From Lachnospiraceae bacterium (GTDB lineage Bacteria; Bacillota; Clostridia; Lachnospirales; Lachnospiraceae): 7,611 bases of DNA. Below are positions 4,830 through 7,611 of the stretch, piece by piece. The notes below the pieces were generated by a model. That model was given only the letters and a program-made list of their open reading frames with translations, was not told the DNA's origin and did no database searches. The position numbers and the translations under genes were made by a program. The DNA lies in contig JAEEKC010000231.1 in the NCBI GenBank assembly GCA_016282215.1, positions 1 through 7,611 on the forward strand. Direction: 5' to 3'. Position 1 is the stretch's first letter, and every line of letters begins with the position of its first letter.

Positions 4830-7611
4830 TTATTTCATATTCTTGAACTTGCTCTCATCCCAGCCTTTGATGATAGATGACCAGGAACCCGCGCCGATCA
4901 CCGGCAGAAGGGGGTTCGTATACTTCGTGGACTGCGGTGTATCCATGTTCACGAAGACATTCCAGCTGGTCGGCCTGCTCGACAGACCGAAAGCAAGACC
5001 CTGTGCCACTTCCCCGGCATCATCCGTTAAGGAACGGTAGATAACGGCATCGATCATGTCATTGAACTCGGCTTTGTAATACAGATAGGCAACACCGGCC
5101 GCCTGAACGTTTTCGCTGTTTCCCGCGCCGATGGCTGTAAAGCCCTGCTCGGAAAGGATGATGCGGGTCTTTTTGCCATAGTTCTTTTTCACATAATCGG
5201 TCAGGATGTTCAGATTCTTCGGTGTCACGAATTCCGAACCGAGGCTGTTTGTCGTATAAGCATCGTTCCAAGTCGCTGCGCTGGTCAGGATCGCCGGATA
5301 TGCATGGTAAGCAAGATTCCAGTTGATCTTCTTGTTATACGCCTTGATGTTCTTGTCAAACAGCTCCATGAAAGGCTTCGCGCCCCAGTCACCGTCACGG
5401 TCATTAAAGGTATGATCGGTACAGATGTAAACTCTGGAATTTGCGCTGTGGCTTCTGACTGCATAGTAAAGCGCTTTGTAGGTAGACGCATAGTTAGCCA
5501 TGAATTCCGAACGGCTCAGGCTCCCTCTCCAATACCAGCCGGCCGCGGAGTTGCCCACGTTGACCTCGTTTCCGAGGATCCAGTTATCGACATGCGCACC
5601 TTCGGTTGCCATATATTCTGCCATCAGTGAAAAGAGCGCTTCCCATGTTTCGCGGGCTTTTTTGTCTTTTCCGTTCAGCGTATAATAGGCATGCCCCGTG
5701 GAACGTGCCCCCTTGGGAACCAAATAACTGTACTCACTGCCGGGCCATTTCAGCATGAACTGCGCCGAGTATACGATGCCTGCTTTATTATATCTGGCGG
5801 CATCTGCAGCCAATGCGCGGATCGAGGCTCTGTTAAAGTAATAGATCTTGCCGTTGTAACGATATGCGCTGGAGGGATTCTTTCCTACATCAAAGAATTC
5901 ATTCAAAAATACGTTTACAAAAATGTGCTTGATATTTCCGTTGTTATGTCCCTGCAATCCCTTTTTGGAAACAGGTGTCGGGAATGCGCCTTTATATTCA
6001 GCCGCGCCTTCGGGATTGGAAATGTAAGCGGCATTTGTCACCACCTTATATTTCTTGCCTTCCTTGACCGCAATGGCATATTTCCCCTGGATCAGGTCTG
6101 TCACACTGACATCACTGCCTTCCCTGACAGGAAGCGTTAAGTCTATGGTCTTCGTCTTGGCTACGGCACGGATCTTTTTGGCTACCTTGCCGGTGAAAGG
6201 ATCCACGGTCACGACATAGTAATTCACATCGGAACTCTTCAATCTGCTCGGCGCTTTTGCCTTTAAATGGAAGTTGCCGTTCTTGATCTCAACTTTATTC
6301 AGTTTGATCTTGCCCTTTTTCGCCTTTACTTCCTTGACGCCTTTTTTCACCTTTATGGATTTGACGTCTGACCATTTTCCGGACGTCTGAATACCGAGAG
6401 AATCTGCCGAATAGGCACGGATTCTGACGTAGTAGGTCTTCTTTAACAGATTGGTCAGCGAAATGGATCCGGCTTTCGTCGTAATGATGGACGAAGTCTG
6501 GGCCTTTTTAAAACTCTTATTGGTGGAAAAAGCGATCTCATAAGTCAACGCATCAGGTACTGCAGCAAAGCTTACATTTACCACACCCTTTTTGGTGTTC
6601 CTCAGGGAAGCGATCTTCACTTTTTCCGTAGAGGGCGTACGCCATTTTGCATAAACAATGTAAGGCGATACGTTGCCGTCTGCGTCGGAATCGAGCACAA
6701 CACCTTTCGGAATCTGGGTGATGCGGTTTGTAAAAGCCGCGTCCGTGTACCAACCGTCAAACAGATAGCCCTGACGATACGGAATGCACAGATTGACAGC
6801 GGTTTCGACATCAAATTCGGTCTTGACATTTTCAGCCAGATAGTCGCTGTCCGTAAAATCACAGTTCGTACCGGTCATGTTCTTATACTCAATGTTATAG
6901 GTATAAGGCACCGTATCCCAAACTGCAACCAGATCGATGTCGCTCTCGATCTTGTAGACATATTTCGTTGCTTTCGTGCTGGCGATCTTCATCCCGTATG
7001 TATAGGAGGGCAGATCCGTAAACAGACCGTCATCTACTTTCGTCCCGTCTTCATAATGATACAGATGCCAGGTTTTGATCTTGTATCCGTGACGCACGAT
7101 ATTATTTGCCTGTTTGCCGGCTGCGCTGTCTGCGGGAAGCGCTGTCTTGAAACCAACGCCTGTCTGATCCGTAGTATGAGGGGCAAAAAGCTGACCGCCT
7201 CCATGCGCCTCGTCATCAAAGAATCTCAGGGTGTAAAAACCGTTGCCGGAGATGGTCTTTGTCTCTGCAGAGATTTCTTCCTCTTCAGCAATCTCGTCTG
7301 CGTCTTCGATCCCCTCGCAGCCGGAAGCATCAACAACGATCTCATCCTCCGCTACCGTTTCTGCCTGATCAATACAATCCAGCTCCGGCTTTTCCGCCTG
7401 CTCAATACTATCCAGCTCCGGTTTTTCCGCCTGCTCAGTACTATCCAGTTCCGGCTTTTCCGCCTGCTCAGGCTCTTCTGTCTGAGTCTGCGTCTCTTCG
7501 CCGGTCACTTCCGAAACGGGCATGATCTCCTCGTCCTGTATAGCTTCCTGATCTGCATAGGCAGTTGCTGCCGCCTGGGGCATCAAAAGTCCTGCCCCAA
7601 GCGCAAAAGCC
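4830..7611 (-). CDS. Large secreted multidomain protein with InlB-like and FN3 modules and a C-terminal glycosidase-like (DUF5722-like) domain; 5' end outside the window
   Basis: The frame stays open to the edge. Codons before the Met at 7583 read AFALGAGLL, and with MPQAAATAYA-DQE they form a signal-peptide core and cleavage site, so the true start is upstream and 7583 is internal. Counting residues from the codon at 7584-7586: an acidic stretch with 11-residue repeats (40-76); two InlB-like (Flg_new/Listeria-Bacteroides type) modules, about 117-224 and 228-316, the second with GYLFDGWYTD...YAKW; an FN3 module (about 320-412); a lysine-rich beta linker (to about 530); and a C-terminal region (545-918) resembling DUF5722. 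This region has hallmarks of a clan GH-A TIM barrel: WILGNEVN with candidate acid/base E674, AYHAYP (759-764), and RIILSEQGF with candidate nucleophile E813. I infer a glycan-acting enzyme or binder at the cell surface; the substrate is unknown. No LPXTG or SLH anchor is present at the C-terminus. Confidence 0.85.
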   Translation of the reverse strand, partial: AFALGAGLLMPQAAATAYADQEAIQDEEIMPVSEVTGEETQTQTEEPEQAEKPELDSTEQAEKPELDSIEQAEKPELDCIDQAETVAEDEIVVDASGCEGIEDADEIAEEEEISAETKTISGNGFYTLRFFDDEAHGGGQLFAPHTTDQTGVGFKTALPADSAAGKQANNIVRHGYKIKTWHLYHYEDGTKVDDGLFTDLPSYTYGMKIASTKATKYVYKIESDIDLVAVWDTVPYTYNIEYKNMTGTNCDFTDSDYLAENVKTEFDVETAVNLCIPYRQGYLFDGWYTDAAFTNRITQIPKGVVLDSDADGNVSPYIVYAKWRTPSTEKVKIASLRNTKKGVVNVSFAAVPDALTYEIAFSTNKSFKKAQTSSIITTKAGSISLTNLLKKTYYVRIRAYSADSLGIQTSGKWSDVKSIKVKKGVKEVKAKKGKIKLNKVEIKNGNFHLKAKAPSRLKSSDVNYYVVTVDPFTGKVAKKIRAVAKTKTIDLTLPVREGSDVSVTDLIQGKYAIAVKEGKKYKVVTNAAYISNPEGAAEYKGAFPTPVSKKGLQGHNNGNIKHIFVNVFLNEFFDVGKNPSSAYRYNGKIYYFNRASIRALAADAARYNKAGIVYSAQFMLKWPGSEYSYLVPKGARSTGHAYYTLNGKDKKARETWEALFSLMAEYMATEGAHVDNWILGNEVNVGNSAAGWYWRGSLSRSEFMANYASTYKALYYAVRSHSANSRVYICTDHTFNDRDGDWGAKPFMELFDKNIKAYNKKINWNLAYHAYPAILTSAATWNDAYTTNSLGSEFVTPKNLNILTDYVKKNYGKKTRIILSEQGFTAIGAGNSENVQAAGVAYLYYKAEFNDMIDAVIYRSLTDDAGEVAQGLAFGLSSRPTSWNVFVNMDTPQSTKYTNPLLPVIGAGSWSSIIKGWDESKFKNMK
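7371..7469 (-). repeat. 33-bp tandem repeat encoding an acidic 11-residue unit
   Basis: Three in-frame 33-base units encode EQAEKPELDST, EQAEKPELDSI and EQAEKPELDCI, followed by a partial fourth (DQAE, down to 7359). The units are nearly identical at the DNA level, which points to recent duplication and likely length variation between strains. The stretch lies shortly after the signal peptide and probably forms an extended charged stalk or spacer before the InlB-like modules. Confidence 0.85.

Overview
The window looks like a chromosomal stretch from a low-to-mid GC Gram-positive anaerobe, most likely a Clostridia/Lachnospiraceae-type Firmicute. The reasons are strong AGGAGG-type ribosome sites, sigma-A-like promoters, InlB-like and FN3 modules on a large secreted protein, and short dispersed repeats carrying a GGGGACGGTTCT core. 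This placement is inference from gene style; no taxonomic marker gene is present. Every supportable gene lies on the minus strand, so transcription runs from high to low coordinates.

Reading in transcription order: (1) 4830 to beyond 7611 is a large secreted protein, its start cut off by the window edge. It has an acidic 11-residue tandem repeat, two InlB-like modules, an FN3 module and a C-terminal glycosidase-like barrel (DUF5722-like). It ends at a hairpin terminator at 4782-4808. (2) 4063-4686 is a NodB-type polysaccharide deacetylase without a signal peptide, with a possible promoter at 4714-4742. (3) 2769-3974 is a multi-pass membrane protein of the mechanosensitive-channel-like TM-helix-repeat family; its last eight codons and stop lie inside a dispersed repeat. 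(4) 2048-2587 is a small secreted protein of unknown function, with a clear promoter (2687-2715), two copies of an operator-like sequence in its leader and a strong terminator (1931-1967). (5) 1038-1733 (AlkD-like DNA alkylation repair protein), 131-1015 (YhcC/TIGR01212-type radical SAM protein) and 1-89 (start of a probable ATP-grasp protein) follow closely in one direction from a strong extended -10 promoter at 1826-1854 and look like one operon.

The only gene-free stretch over 300 bases is 1734-2047. It holds repeat copy A (1768-1802), the alkD-operon promoter (1826-1854), a bidirectional terminator (1931-1967) and repeat copy B (1999-2033). Copies A and B are inverted relative to each other. 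Copy C lies at 2761-2795.

Three neighbouring genes (the glycosidase-like surface protein, the deacetylase and the membrane channel) fit a cell-envelope theme, but nothing proves they act together. I see no defence system, CRISPR array, tRNA, rRNA, intact transposase or prophage gene. The least ordinary signals are the repeat family that supplies the end of a gene, the duplicated operator-like sites before the small secreted protein, and the architecture of the large glycosidase-like protein.
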